From SAR324 cluster bacterium (GTDB lineage: Bacteria; SAR324; XYD2-FULL-50-16), in assembly GCA_028282885.1 (NCBI GenBank), contig JANQGX010000086.1, positions 1 to 64,000 of the forward strand: DNA of 64,000 nt, written 5' to 3'. Within the stretch, counting starts at the first letter, position 1. Each line of letters opens with the position of its first letter. Below the pieces are notes generated by a model. The model searched no databases, was not told the origin of the DNA, and worked only from the letters and a program-made list of their open reading frames with translations. A program made the translations under genes and the position numbers. This document shows, piece by piece, positions 16,659 to 26,304 of this stretch.

Positions 16659-17573
16659 TCACCTGATTTTGGGATCAATAATTTCTTTAAAACCGTCACC
16701 CAGCAGATTGAAAGCGAAAACGGCAATGAATATGGCCAATCCCGGAAAAGTGGTGGTCCACCAGAAATCAAAAAAATAGGGTCGCGCATCGCTTATCATC
16801 AATCCCCATTCAGCGGCAGGAGGACTTGCTCCGATTCCAAGAAAACTCAAACTCGCCGATGCCAGAATGGCATATCCCAGATCTAATGACACCTGCACGA
16901 TAAAGGCGCCGGAACTATTGGCAAGGATATGCCTCGTGATGATTTTACTGTTCTTTACCCCCATAGACTGTGCAGCTTTGACATAAAGCTGCTCGCGCAC
17001 GACCAGAACCTGAGCCCGTATCAAACGGACATAGTAAGGCCAGTACACCAGCCCTAACGCCACGACATTGACAACCAGAAGGTTTACGTTCATGGTCGCA
17101 CTAATCATTCCACCTAGGGCAATCGGAAACAGGATAATGGGGAATGAGAGAAAACCATCACATATGCGCATGATCAGTTCATCAATCCTGCCACCATAAT
17201 AACCTGCGATCAGACCAAGCGGCATGCCGATAATTATTGCAATCACCACAATTGAAGCGCCGACGACAAGGGACAAACGAGCACCGTATAAAACTCGAGA
17301 AAAAATATCTCTGCCAAACTCATCTGTACCCATCAGGTGTTCCAAACCAGGTGGTTTAAGTTTGATGGACATATTGATCGCCCCGAATGCATCTTCCGGG
17401 TAGGGTGCAATCATCGGGGCGAATACTGCAGCTATTAGCAACAGCAGTGTTAGAAACAGGCCCAGCATAAAAAGATAGTTATGGGATATCAGATAGAGGT
17501 AATAGTCCAGTTTATCCCGATTCATGTCGAGGATTTTACTACCTGCAGGGAGTGGTTTGAATTTTGAGTTCAT
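16659..17573 (-). CDS. oligo/dipeptide ABC transporter permease, OppC/DppC type
   Basis: 304 residues with an N-terminal transmembrane segment, the periplasmic H-L-M-G-T-D-E-F-G-R-D-I-F-S-R motif and about five further membrane segments. The EAA loop that contacts the ATPase reads A-A-Q-S-M-G-V-K-N-S-K-I-I-T-R-H-I. The W-W-T-T-T-F-P-G and N-L-L-G-D-G-F segments near the C-terminus are typical of DppC. The start follows the DppB-type stop after two bases. Confidence 0.93.
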   Translation of the reverse strand: MNSKFKPLPAGSKILDMNRDKLDYYLYLISHNYLFMLGLFLTLLLLIAAVFAPMIAPYPEDAFGAINMSIKLKPPGLEHLMGTDEFGRDIFSRVLYGARLSLVVGASIVVIAIIIGMPLGLIAGYYGGRIDELIMRICDGFLSFPIILFPIALGGMISATMNVNLLVVNVVALGLVYWPYYVRLIRAQVLVVREQLYVKAAQSMGVKNSKIITRHILANSSGAFIVQVSLDLGYAILASASLSFLGIGASPPAAEWGLMISDARPYFFDFWWTTTFPGLAIFIAVFAFNLLGDGFKEIIDPKIR

Positions 17574-17575
17574 TT

Positions 17576-18625
17576 TCAGCCTTCCTGGCTTTTATTGACT
17601 TTCACCCTGCGGTCTATAAAGGCATATAACAGATCAACCAGAAGATTAACCGTGCAACATATGACCGCAAAAACCAATGTAACGCCTATCAGGCTGGGAA
17701 AGTCGTTATTAATAATCGACTGCCACATGTAACGACCCAGTCCGGGCCAGTCAAAAATACTCTCCACCAGAATCGAGCCGGCAAGTGACATGGCAAATGC
17801 GATCCCCAGGACTGTTACAACCGGGATTAATGCGTTCTTCAAGGCATATTTGTATTTCACCAGTCCATCACTTATCCCGAAGGCCTTCGCTGTCCTGATA
17901 TAGTTTTCACCCATTACCTCTATTACGGCAGAACGGGTAATTCTTACCAGGTATGCCAGGGAAGCGAAAGCCAGGGTGAAGGAAGGAAGAATAATATGGA
18001 GAAGAGCGCTCTTTAGAGCAACCCAGTTGCCCATTATAAGGGAATCTAGAATGAGTACTCCTGTCCTGGTTTCCACAGGATTGGTGAATCGGATAATATT
18101 GGAGACACGACCGTTTATCGGCAGAATATCAAAAACGATTCCGAAAAGAAGTTGAAACATCATTCCCAACCAGAAAATCGGCAAGGCTACACCAAGAAGT
18201 GAGAAAACCCGGCCGGCGTGATCCGCCGGGGTTTCCCGTCGAAAGGCGGTAAAAACTCCCAATGGGATGCCGATAAACACGCTGAGGACCATGGAAACAA
18301 CCGCAAGCTCAAGGGTTGCCATATAATATTTTTTCAAGTCCTCCTTTACAGGTTTGTGTGTACGGATAGAAGTTCCGAGGTCTCCCCTGATCAGTCCAGC
18401 CAGATAGTGGTAGTATCGAACATAGGCTGGTTTATCCAGACCCAGTTGCTTTCGTATTTTTTCTATCTGGCCGGCTTTAGGCCGGGGGCCGGCCCATAAA
18501 AGAGCTGGGTCCGAAGGTGCAACGGCTGAGAGGAAAAACGTCAGGGTGGTCACAACAAAAAGAACGACCACCACAAATAGTACTCTTCTGATTATATAGC
18601 CCGCCATAATGATCCATGGCTCCAA
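17576..18625 (-). CDS. oligo/dipeptide ABC transporter permease, OppB/DppB type
   Basis: 349 residues. It begins with the typical Y-I-I-R-R-V-L-F-V-V-V-V-L-F segment, followed by the periplasmic Q-L-G-L-D-K-P motif, and has six membrane segments. The EAA loop reads T-A-K-A-F-G-I-S-D-G-L-V-K-Y-K-Y-A-L-K-N-A-L, and the segment I-F-D-W-P-G-L-G-R-Y is diagnostic of DppB. Two starts are possible, ATG at 18625 or 18607; a GGAG lies close to both and neither spacing is ideal. It pairs with the DppC-type permease to form the channel. Confidence 0.93.
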   Translation of the reverse strand: MEPWIIMAGYIIRRVLFVVVVLFVVTTLTFFLSAVAPSDPALLWAGPRPKAGQIEKIRKQLGLDKPAYVRYYHYLAGLIRGDLGTSIRTHKPVKEDLKKYYMATLELAVVSMVLSVFIGIPLGVFTAFRRETPADHAGRVFSLLGVALPIFWLGMMFQLLFGIVFDILPINGRVSNIIRFTNPVETRTGVLILDSLIMGNWVALKSALLHIILPSFTLAFASLAYLVRITRSAVIEVMGENYIRTAKAFGISDGLVKYKYALKNALIPVVTVLGIAFAMSLAGSILVESIFDWPGLGRYMWQSIINNDFPSLIGVTLVFAVICCTVNLLVDLLYAFIDRRVKVNKSQEG

Positions 18626-18798
18626 AATAGCATGAATAAAGGTATCACAGTTGATACCGCTAAATTCCGTAACCGCTCACTTTAAAACACAATAATATTT
18701 CAGGGAGTTCCCCTGTATCCTACCAACCCGGCAGACGGATAAACAAGGCTTCCGCCAAGAAAAATCCTGAAACTTTCAATGATGTTTTCTGTGTCAAA

Positions 18799-20346
18799 CT
18801 ACTTGTGCAGATTATATATCCAATAGGCACCGTTGTAGATAGGCAGATGTCTGAATCCCTTGATATGTTTGCGCATGAAGACGGTATGCCTCCTGTCTGC
18901 CAGTGGCATCATTACAACATCATCCCAGAGCATCTGCTGTGCCTGTTTATATTTGCTCACCGCTTTATCCAGATCTACTGCCTCCAGATACATGGCCTCG
19001 TTGATCAGTTTTTCATAAGCAGGATTGGCATAATATGCCCAGTTCCAACCCAGTTTTTCATCTTCGAACCAGATTCCTTTGAGCCAGCCGGAAGGTGTTG
19101 CATAGTCGGCCCACCATGACTGTATGGTCATCTGAGGACATCTTTTCTTATCCTTGAACATATCCTCGCTGGCTGGCCACAGCGTTGTGTCAACGACAAC
19201 TTTTATACCCAGTTTTTTCAAAGCGGATTGAATATAGACAGCATAACTCTTTGTTATTCCGGACCATTGTGAAACTGTGATTTCCAGCTCTCCCTTTCGC
19301 CATTGTTCGGCATACTTGGATTTGGCCATCAGTTGTTTTGCTTTTTCCAGATTATACTCAAAGGGCTTAAGGTCGGGATTATGCCCAAACATGCCGACTG
19401 GCAGCGGCGCTGTCCCCTTGATTCCTGATTTCCCGACAAGGTTATCGACCAATCCATCCAGATCAACTGCATGGCAAATGGCTCTGCGAACATTGATATC
19501 ATCCGTCGGTGGCTTCTGCATATGGAAATTGTAAAATTCGTTAACCACACTATCTGAGTATACAGCAACGATATCCGGATTTGACAAAAGCGCAGGAACA
19601 CTATTTACGGGAACTTTTTCGATCATGTCCATTTCCCCTCTCTTCAGCAACTGAATTGCCGTTACAGCTTCCTCAACGGGCTTGTAGATGGCCAGATCAA
19701 ACTGGTTGGATTCCCATCCTCCCCAGTAATCATCAAACTTCTTCAATACAGTCTGCACATCCTTCTCATACGATACCAACATATAAGGTCCTGTCCCTAC
19801 TGCATTCCCGGCCTGAAACCAGTCACTGCCTTTTTCCTCTGTGAGTCTTGGCGGCATCATATATGCGCCATAGTATGAGCTCATTATCAAATCAACAGCA
19901 GTGGGATCTTTGCAGATCATTTTGATAGTGAACTCGTCGACAACCTTAACCTCATTTATCGGTTCAAACATCCATGAGGGCCCGTCGCCCATTTTTCTAA
20001 CCCGATCCAGCGAGTATTTTGCCGCTACAGCGTTAAACGATTCGCCATTGTGGAATTTCACTCCTTTGCGTAGGGTGAATGTCCACTCCCGACCGTCATT
20101 TGTTTGCTTCCAGGAAGTTGCCAGTTTTGGTTTCAGTTTTCCGTCATCATAAATCACCAGGGTTTCATAGATGTTATGAAGCACCCTGGCCTCATCTCCG
20201 GTCGCAATATGAGGATCCCAGTGTTTCATTTCATACATGTAAACGGTGATCAAATTCTGTATCTTGGCAGCTGCAATCGGCGCCAAACCGCAGATATAAA
20301 AAGCAATCAGCAGTGTTATGAAACCACGTCTCAAAATTTTTGACAT
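18799..20346 (-). CDS. oligo/dipeptide-type solute-binding protein (SBP family 5)
   Basis: 515 residues with a signal peptide (R-R-G-F-I-T-L-L-I-A-F...A-P-I-A-A-A-K). The mature part matches the DppA/OppA family: L-V-I-Y-D-D-G-K-L-K-P-K-L-A-T-S-W, W-T-F-T-L-R-K-G-V-K-F-H-N-G-E-S-F-N-A and V-G-T-G-P-Y. No lipobox cysteine is seen, so it is probably free in the periplasm. The ligand could be a peptide, an N-acylated peptide or another large polar molecule; the adjacent peptidase and Ntn-hydrolases favour a modified peptide or amide. It sits 173 bases upstream of the permeases on the same strand. Confidence 0.92.
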   Translation of the reverse strand: MSKILRRGFITLLIAFYICGLAPIAAAKIQNLITVYMYEMKHWDPHIATGDEARVLHNIYETLVIYDDGKLKPKLATSWKQTNDGREWTFTLRKGVKFHNGESFNAVAAKYSLDRVRKMGDGPSWMFEPINEVKVVDEFTIKMICKDPTAVDLIMSSYYGAYMMPPRLTEEKGSDWFQAGNAVGTGPYMLVSYEKDVQTVLKKFDDYWGGWESNQFDLAIYKPVEEAVTAIQLLKRGEMDMIEKVPVNSVPALLSNPDIVAVYSDSVVNEFYNFHMQKPPTDDINVRRAICHAVDLDGLVDNLVGKSGIKGTAPLPVGMFGHNPDLKPFEYNLEKAKQLMAKSKYAEQWRKGELEITVSQWSGITKSYAVYIQSALKKLGIKVVVDTTLWPASEDMFKDKKRCPQMTIQSWWADYATPSGWLKGIWFEDEKLGWNWAYYANPAYEKLINEAMYLEAVDLDKAVSKYKQAQQMLWDDVVMMPLADRRHTVFMRKHIKGFRHLPIYNGAYWIYNLHK

Positions 20347-20429
20347 TTGACTTCTCCGTTATTCAGTTGTTTTTGAATCTGGATTCTGACAGATCACAGT
20401 CGACCGGATAGTTCGGATCAATTGAAGGT

Positions 20430-21614
20430 TCAACTCCCTTCAGTAAAATATTTAACTGCAGAGACATACATTTCAGCCGCCAGGTAAAGATCTTCGAGTT
20501 TAATACTCTCTTCCGGAGAATGGGCACAATTGATTTCACCGGGACCCCATATGATGGTCGGTATCCCCGCTTCCCGTGAAAGAAGCGAAGCATCTGTCCA
20601 ACCGGGAACAACTACTAAAGGATCTGCAGGAAGATTAAAATCGCTTAAAGCTGATTTTGCTGATAGAACCAAGGGATGGGTTGGATCTATTGTCACCGGA
20701 CCGTGAATCATAGTAGCCATTCCGCCCGGAATCCTGGATATTTCGGTCTTCAGTCCCCGATACTCTGACCTAACAATGTTTAATAAGGTTTCCAATTCAT
20801 TAAAAACCTCTTCAACGGTTTCAGAGCTTATCCATCTCCTGTCAAGTTCAACCCGACAAAAGCCGGCCACAGTGCTGGGTTGGTCACCTCCTGCAATGGT
20901 ACCTATATTAATTGCAGGCAGGCCAAGTACAGGATCGACTTTAGATTGAAACCCGGGCAGCAGTTCATTTTCAACCAGATAGATAAAACGAGCTGCAGCA
21001 GAAATGGCGTTTATTCCGGATTCCGGTGTACCGCCATGTGTGGAGCGCCCCTTGAAATCCACCCTCAGCCATTCCAGCCCCCGGTTTCCAATCGCAATTT
21101 TGCAATCGGTAGGTTCACCGACTATTGCCGCATCAGCTTTGAATCCGTTTAAGATGAGAGATTCCGTCCCCAGGCTTTTCATCTCTTCATCGATGACAGC
21201 AGCCAGACTGACCTTACCCCGCTTGAGACCCCCCGATTTCCTGATATAGACCATAGCCCCGGCCATAGCGGCTAAGGCTCCTTTCATATCAGCAGTACCT
21301 CTGCCGTATAACCGACCGTTCCTTTCAGAAGCAAGATACGATTCAGAGGAAGTTCGATCATTTGGTGGAACTGTATCGGTGTGCCCACATAAAAGAATAT
21401 GCGGACCCGGCTCCTCACCTTCAATTGAGACTATCAGATTGGGACGTCCCTCTTCTACCTCTGTTACAACCGGCACCAGCCCGTGCGAGATTAAATAGCC
21501 GGATAAACTCTTAACTGTTTTTTCTTCCTGGCGAAGAATTCCGGGGTAACTGGGTGCGTTCACCATCTGCACAAGCAGGTCATAGATTTCTTTTCTGTTA
21601 CATCGTCCACTCAT
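20430..21614 (-). CDS. M20-family metallopeptidase/deacylase (ArgE/DapE/CPG2-like)
   Basis: 394 residues. Di-zinc site: H78 and D80 in G-H-T-D-T-V, bridging D109 in G-R-G-T-A-D-M-K-G, catalytic E143/E144 in I-D-E-E, E167 in V-G-E-P-T-D and H365 in C-A-H-S-P-E-E. The lid domain insertion (R-S-T-H-G-G-T-P, about 193-200) is intact. Family members release an amino acid from N-acyl amino acids or dipeptides. The gene sits between the peptide transporter and two C45 hydrolases, suggesting intracellular processing of the imported compound. No convincing RBS is seen at the chosen ATG. Confidence 0.9.
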   Translation of the reverse strand: MSGRCNRKEIYDLLVQMVNAPSYPGILRQEEKTVKSLSGYLISHGLVPVVTEVEEGRPNLIVSIEGEEPGPHILLCGHTDTVPPNDRTSSESYLASERNGRLYGRGTADMKGALAAMAGAMVYIRKSGGLKRGKVSLAAVIDEEMKSLGTESLILNGFKADAAIVGEPTDCKIAIGNRGLEWLRVDFKGRSTHGGTPESGINAISAAARFIYLVENELLPGFQSKVDPVLGLPAINIGTIAGGDQPSTVAGFCRVELDRRWISSETVEEVFNELETLLNIVRSEYRGLKTEISRIPGGMATMIHGPVTIDPTHPLVLSAKSALSDFNLPADPLVVVPGWTDASLLSREAGIPTIIWGPGEINCAHSPEESIKLEDLYLAAEMYVSAVKYFTEGS

Positions 21615-21779
21615 GGTATTTATCGATTTGATAAACTAGCTCCAACTATTGCATTGAAAAAACACTGTTTAAACAACGGGATATAGGCACATCGAGTAAT
21701 CTTGTAACGTATAAAGCCCCGGGACGTGCTCATTGGCCCGGACTTACGAAAAATCACACGTATCGAATTTGCTTTTCCC

Positions 21780-21825
21780 AAAAGCGGGAGTCATTCAACA
21801 AAAAAGTTCCCCGACTCCCGCTTTT
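21780..21825 (-). terminator. 13-bp inverted repeat, probable intrinsic terminator
   Basis: AAAAGCGGGAGTC (21780-21792) and GACTCCCGCTTTT (21813-21825) form a perfect GC-rich stem with a 20-base loop and A/T-rich ends. Read on the minus strand it follows the C45 genes and ends in CTTTT. If active, it separates the C45 pair from the peptidase/transporter transcript or attenuates read-through. Confidence 0.55.
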
Positions 21826-21870
21826 AGGAGGAGGAAAGAGACGGACCGGTTATTTGTCAATCTTTGCTTA

Positions 21871-22932
21871 TCAAAACAGATCATATTCACAATAATCGTT
21901 TTCACAGGGATTGCCTCTGGCAAGCCACATTTTAAGGGTACTCAGGTTTATAATTACAGAAAATGTCGTCTTAACTTCTTCTCCGTGAAAACAGATGGAT
22001 TCAGGGTAATTGGCATGGTCGGACAGAATAGCCTTGAGCGAATCAACCGATACTTGTCCTATATTGGTTTTCAACAGGCGCAAACATCTGTTATAACGGA
22101 CAATAGATTCTCCAATGGCGCCGGGATCGGATTCATATTTTCTCATTCTTGGCGAGGTGTAATGATTGGTATGAACCAGGTAGCCATTGACGGCATACAT
22201 CGGTTCATAGTCGGTGGCCGAACCCTCTATACTGTATATTTCTCCATTTTGATCTGCGATTATCTGATTGTAGTTGGAAGCTCTGGCTTTCAGGATTGAG
22301 GCTTCAACTGCTTCCCCGATTCTGTTGGAAGCCAGAATCCTGCGCACTAGTAACATCCTGGGAACACCGACTTTTACATCGTTTGGATACAATGCATTAC
22401 CGGTTAAACTGATGCCGGCAGAATTATATCCGACACTTATTCCTAATCCTCCAGCACCCACTGCAATTATTTCCGGTTCTCCCTCTACCTGGTAGTGAAT
22501 CAAAGTAATTGAATCCTGCAGTGTTGCCAAAATATCATTATTATGCGCAATCAACACCGAGCCATCTTCTGTTACATCATTTGTTACAGCCAGATCACTG
22601 CAACCGCCGGTAAAAGAATAGATGTCGGAATGCAATTCGTCACAGACAGTTGAGAACAGTTCACAAAGATCCAGGCCGGAACTCTCGGCTGCTCCTTCTA
22701 TTTCGCGTATATATTCGGGAAAAACCTTTCTTGATATCTGCAGATTCTGTTCTGCCTCCCTCCTTACCTTGTCCCAATTGTCGCTTTCTTTCAGCTTCTT
22801 GACTTTTTTGGCCAGGTTGTCTTTCAACTGACGGCCAAGCTGGAGACCAACCTCATGGTGATTCCCGCTAACCTTGATAATCGGAACCGGAGTTCCTTCC
22901 CTATTCGTTCTATTCTGGAATCCTGAAGCCAT
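21871..22932 (-). CDS. C45-family Ntn-hydrolase (acyltransferase/amidohydrolase)
   Basis: 353 residues. It has the layout of C45 (AAT/penicillin-acyltransferase-like) Ntn-hydrolases: G-N-H-H-E-V-G-L-Q-L-G near the start, a nucleophile C111 in T-G-G-C-S-D-L-A-V, then V-L-I-A-H-N-N-D and G-I-S-V-G-Y-N-S-A-G-I-S. Such proenzymes cut themselves before the Cys, which becomes the N-terminal nucleophile for amide hydrolysis or acyl transfer. No signal peptide is apparent, so it acts in the cytoplasm. It lies 20 bases downstream of a paralogue. The substrate is unknown; most bacterial members do not make beta-lactams. Confidence 0.83.
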   Translation of the reverse strand: MASGFQNRTNREGTPVPIIKVSGNHHEVGLQLGRQLKDNLAKKVKKLKESDNWDKVRREAEQNLQISRKVFPEYIREIEGAAESSGLDLCELFSTVCDELHSDIYSFTGGCSDLAVTNDVTEDGSVLIAHNNDILATLQDSITLIHYQVEGEPEIIAVGAGGLGISVGYNSAGISLTGNALYPNDVKVGVPRMLLVRRILASNRIGEAVEASILKARASNYNQIIADQNGEIYSIEGSATDYEPMYAVNGYLVHTNHYTSPRMRKYESDPGAIGESIVRYNRCLRLLKTNIGQVSVDSLKAILSDHANYPESICFHGEEVKTTFSVIINLSTLKMWLARGNPCENDYCEYDLF

Positions 22933-22952
22933 TTATTAGTTCTTAAAAGGTT

Positions 22953-24017
22953 TTAAATCTCATGAATTACGTACTCATTTACGCAGGGTGGTCCTGCTGC
23001 GACCATGATTTTTTGATCAGTCAGATCGACAATTATCGAGACGATAGTCTGACTTCTCTCCCAAACCGGTTCATTTTGGTCATCATGGGAACATATGGAA
23101 TCAGGCCAGTTTTCATGATCTCGTAGAATCAGTTGAAGATCCTCGATATTGACTTTCCCCAAACGCTGGAGAAGCAGGTTTTTGATTCGTTTCAATCGTT
23201 CGTGTGATCCGTTGTACGCTCCTGGTTTTTCCAGCTTCTGCAAATTAGCAGATTGATAATGGTTTGTATGAGCAATCCAACCCTTGTCTCCGGAGATCAG
23301 TTCATATTCAGCAGCAGAACATTCAACACAATACAAATCACCCTCTGCTCCTGCCAGGGTGAAATTGTATCCACCCGATCGGTTTTCAAAAATGCAGCTA
23401 TTAACAGCTTCGTCTATCGTCCTGGCTGAAAGTACAGCTCGGGAATAGACAATTCTGGGCACTGAAATATTGAAATCCTGATGATAAACAGAGTTGATCG
23501 CAACTCCTATCCCATGCTCATTAAACCCGATGTTTGCCAATAAGGCGCCATAGGAAACACTTATAAACGCGGGGCTATCCAGTGGTTGAGTGCGAAGAAT
23601 ATAGATATGATTGCTATCGACGCTTAACCAGTCTTCGTTGTGAGCCAGCAAAACATGATTGTTCCCGGTTTGGTTACTACCGACAGCCAGGTTGCTGCAA
23701 GACGCAATGCGAAAATCACTGAATACCTCTTCCCAGCAATTCAAAAGCCAAACATCGTCAAAGGAAACAACAGCGCCTTCCGATATTCCTTTAAGTTCTT
23801 CAATCATATCCGGAAAAAAGGACAATGCATGGGGCAAATAACGATTTGCCATTTCAGAAGCCTTCGTCCAGCGGTTGTCATCGCTTTCAGTGCAGAAAAA
23901 GCGATAGGCATTAATCATACTGCGAATTTGCTCCCTGGCACCTTCACCCTGTTGACGTCCTCTTTCACGTGCTTCTCCCTTTACCTCAATTACCGGGATC
24001 TCAATTGGTTTTTTCAA
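22953..24017 (-). CDS. C45-family Ntn-hydrolase, tandem paralogue
   Basis: 354 residues of the same fold as its downstream neighbour: G-E-A-R-E-R-G-R-Q-Q-G-E-G near the start, nucleophile C107 in I-A-S-C-S-N-L-A-V, V-L-L-A-H-N-E-D-W and G-F-N-E-H-G-I-G-V-A. The two proteins differ widely, so the duplication is old or they were recruited separately, and they may handle different acyl groups. The start codon is TTG, preceded by AAGGAT at suitable distance; no ATG lies nearby. It is first in the leftward gene set, facing the Lrp-type regulator across a 590-base region. Confidence 0.83.
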   Translation of the reverse strand: MKKPIEIPVIEVKGEARERGRQQGEGAREQIRSMINAYRFFCTESDDNRWTKASEMANRYLPHALSFFPDMIEELKGISEGAVVSFDDVWLLNCWEEVFSDFRIASCSNLAVGSNQTGNNHVLLAHNEDWLSVDSNHIYILRTQPLDSPAFISVSYGALLANIGFNEHGIGVAINSVYHQDFNISVPRIVYSRAVLSARTIDEAVNSCIFENRSGGYNFTLAGAEGDLYCVECSAAEYELISGDKGWIAHTNHYQSANLQKLEKPGAYNGSHERLKRIKNLLLQRLGKVNIEDLQLILRDHENWPDSICSHDDQNEPVWERSQTIVSIIVDLTDQKIMVAAGPPCVNEYVIHEI

Positions 24018-24611
24018 ATTACTGATCCTTATTCCTCGCTGGTTATCATTTCAGGATTCCGCATCTTCAGTTCAGGTAATGAATCGCCGGTAATCAGTGT
24101 TACCTTCAATAAATATCCTCTTGTATTGACAGCTTAAGCAGAAACTTATCCCCGGCTTTCTTATTCTGAATTAAAAGTCTGATTTCTCGTTAGTTGAAAA
24201 TGAGTAATTGTCGTTTTTTTACATTTTTTTTGTTTTAATTTCCGTTTTCGACTTTTTTCTATCAACGATGCGCATATTTGTCAATAATTAATTTCACAAC
24301 TCAAATGTGATCCAGACCTTTCCTTTAGCTAGTCAAAAGTCCCGCCAGTAATTCTGAATCCAATATAGTGGTCTGCTTTTATTTAACATTGAGCCATCAT
24401 TCGGACGACATCGATCTTCACTTGTGATCCTTATCTCGCACGATGACTTTCACAAAATAAAGGAATAACAACTCCCTTTGGATTGGACAGAATTGTCGAA
24501 TTCGGATAAATGGCATATCAATATAGACAAATACGGAAAGAATACCTGAGCTAAAACGATAAAATACCGAAATACACGATCTGACCAACTAGGAAATCTA
24601 ACGGAGACAAC
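24018..24611. promoter_or_regulatory. divergent regulatory region between the C45 genes and the Lrp-type regulator
   Basis: About 590 AT-rich bases with long T-tracts near 24210-24245. No gene is seen. Lrp/AsnC proteins favour AT-rich, bendable sites, so this is the likely binding region, but no specific repeat could be picked out. Confidence 0.45.
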
Positions 24612-25112
24612 ATGCCAAAAATAGACAGCAAGGACATTTCAATCATTAATATGTTGATGGATGACGGGCGAATGTCCTGCTCCGCAATTGCCAAAAAAAT
24701 GGGGAATATAACCGAACGATCCGTAAGGTACAGAATAAACCGCCTGGTAAATGAAGGCGTCATTCAGATTTCAGCAGTACCTACTGTTGACAAGCTTGGA
24801 TTTCCGGTTATTGCAGATATCTATATTGAAGTTGAATCCGGAAATATTGAAGAAGTGGCAAGATCCTTAGCAGAATACGAAATTGTCAGTTATGTCGCCT
24901 GTTCTATTGGAAACCCTGACATCAGCATCCAGATCTTTTCTCCGGATAATCCGACGGTATTCAGGTTTGCTACCGAGATTGTCGGAAAAATGCCCGGTGT
25001 CACAAAGACAAAGGCTTTGATACTACCGATAGTATTGAAAGCAAATGAAAACTGGAGAGTTCCGGTCGATTTTGGATATGAATTCAAAAAGGTGAAAAAG
25101 GCTGAGAATTGA
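24612..25112 (+). CDS. Lrp/AsnC-family transcriptional regulator
   Basis: 166 residues. The N-terminal winged helix-turn-helix (D-S-K-D-I-S-I-I-N-M-L-M-D-D-G-R, R-S-V-R-Y-R-I-N-R-L-V-N-E-G-V-I) is followed by a C-terminal ligand-binding RAM domain. Such regulators respond to amino acids or their relatives, which fits a locus for peptide or N-acyl amino acid uptake. GGAGA lies upstream of the ATG. It is divergent from the C45-M20-Dpp gene set and probably controls it. Confidence 0.9.
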   Translation: MPKIDSKDISIINMLMDDGRMSCSAIAKKMGNITERSVRYRINRLVNEGVIQISAVPTVDKLGFPVIADIYIEVESGNIEEVARSLAEYEIVSYVACSIGNPDISIQIFSPDNPTVFRFATEIVGKMPGVTKTKALILPIVLKANENWRVPVDFGYEFKKVKKAEN

Positions 25113-25475
25113 TCCATTTTAATTGTTTGTAAAGTCAGCAAAAACGGCAAACCTAGCATTAGAAGTGGGCTATTACAATACTAATTATTTGTCCTACTTG
25201 TGATTATCGTTCTGGCTTGGACATTGGTCTTTTTATGGTGATGTCTGGGAGAAGAATATACATTTGGTAATGAATTTATCAAAACCTGTACAACAAGCTC
25301 TTCAAAGTCTTCCTGGAGTCCTTCCCTGACATCGTAAAGGTGATTTTTATCAAGATCTCATCATTCATCAACAATAACCTAATCAAATACCTATAATTCT
25401 TCACTAATCTCACCTAACCGGTATTAAATCCCAACAGATCACTGATGTAATTTTTATCTCAACCAGGAAGTTGCT
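25113..25475. other. intergenic, no gene recognised
   Basis: About 360 AT-rich bases without a supportable gene, RNA or repeat. Presumably it carries the promoter of the PilZ gene. Confidence 0.5.
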
Positions 25476-25889
25476 ATGGAACGACGAAACCGCCGTCGAG
25501 TCGAAACGTTTATGATGAAAACGCGGGAAAGCGGATTTACCCCGATTTATATATTCAGCCAGAGTGATTCGGAATCAATTCCAGGGTTGATACTTGATGT
25601 CAGCGAAGGAGGGTGCAAACTGCTTCTTCCCAAGAATCGTCAGTCAATTTCATCCAAAATCCAACTCAAGATTCAGGAGTCCGAGCAACTCACGGAACAA
25701 CTTATCGAAATTGACGTTGAGCAGAGTTGGTGTGATCCGGATTATTCTATCGAGCACGAAGCAGTTGGTCTGCGGTTCGCCGATCCCCACCATCAAACGG
25801 AGTTAATCAACCAGTTGATTGGAATTTTTGTTGATCGCAACGAAAATGAACAATTTGTAATCTGTGAGTTAATGTCTCCGGGTAGATAG
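25476..25889 (+). CDS. PilZ-domain protein (cyclic di-GMP binding)
   Basis: 137 residues forming a single PilZ-like domain. An arginine-rich start (E-R-R-N-R-R-R-V-E) supplies the R-x3-R part and L-D-V-S-E-G-G-C-K-L-L-L supplies the D/N-x-S-x2-G part of the c-di-GMP site. A-V-G-L-R-F-A-D near the end is also typical. Single-domain PilZ proteins act as c-di-GMP effectors in motility, adhesion or exopolysaccharide control. It has no adjacent partner and its target is unknown. Confidence 0.82.
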   Translation: MERRNRRRVETFMMKTRESGFTPIYIFSQSDSESIPGLILDVSEGGCKLLLPKNRQSISSKIQLKIQESEQLTEQLIEIDVEQSWCDPDYSIEHEAVGLRFADPHHQTELINQLIGIFVDRNENEQFVICELMSPGR

Positions 25890-26304
25890 GGTTTTTTCCC
25901 CAGAGAAGGGATCATGGGTCTTTCCCAAAAATCGCTTGATGTGAGAAAGGTGTTGAAACCCGCTTTAATGCTACAATTGATGCGCCTCCCAACTGGATTA
26001 AACCGTCACCTGAAGTGACAGTTCTTGATAGTAAACCTCGGCTCAAATCAAAGAATCGGAAAAATGAGTTTTCTCTTTGATTGCGGTTAAAAGAGTTTGA
26101 ATATTTCGCCACAAGTGCCAAATTGCTATACTACTTTTTGTCAAATGTGAATCGACTTGCCTGATCCAAAGAAAAGCTTGACATTAACGCCCATCACTAA
26201 CTGGCAATCAAACTCCTATCTTCTCTTTCCATAAAGAGGTAGACTGGATTGTCATTGAGGATTTTTCTCATCCGATTGTTACCCCTCCGTATTTCTAAAA
26301 GCTA
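25890..26304. other. intergenic, no gene recognised
   Basis: About 410 bases with no supportable feature between two co-directional single genes. Confidence 0.5.

Noticed and set aside
21871..24017. Penicillin acyltransferase assignment for the C45 pair
   Set aside because: Fold and nucleophile fit, but there are no beta-lactam biosynthesis genes, and bacterial C45 proteins are mostly general amidohydrolases.
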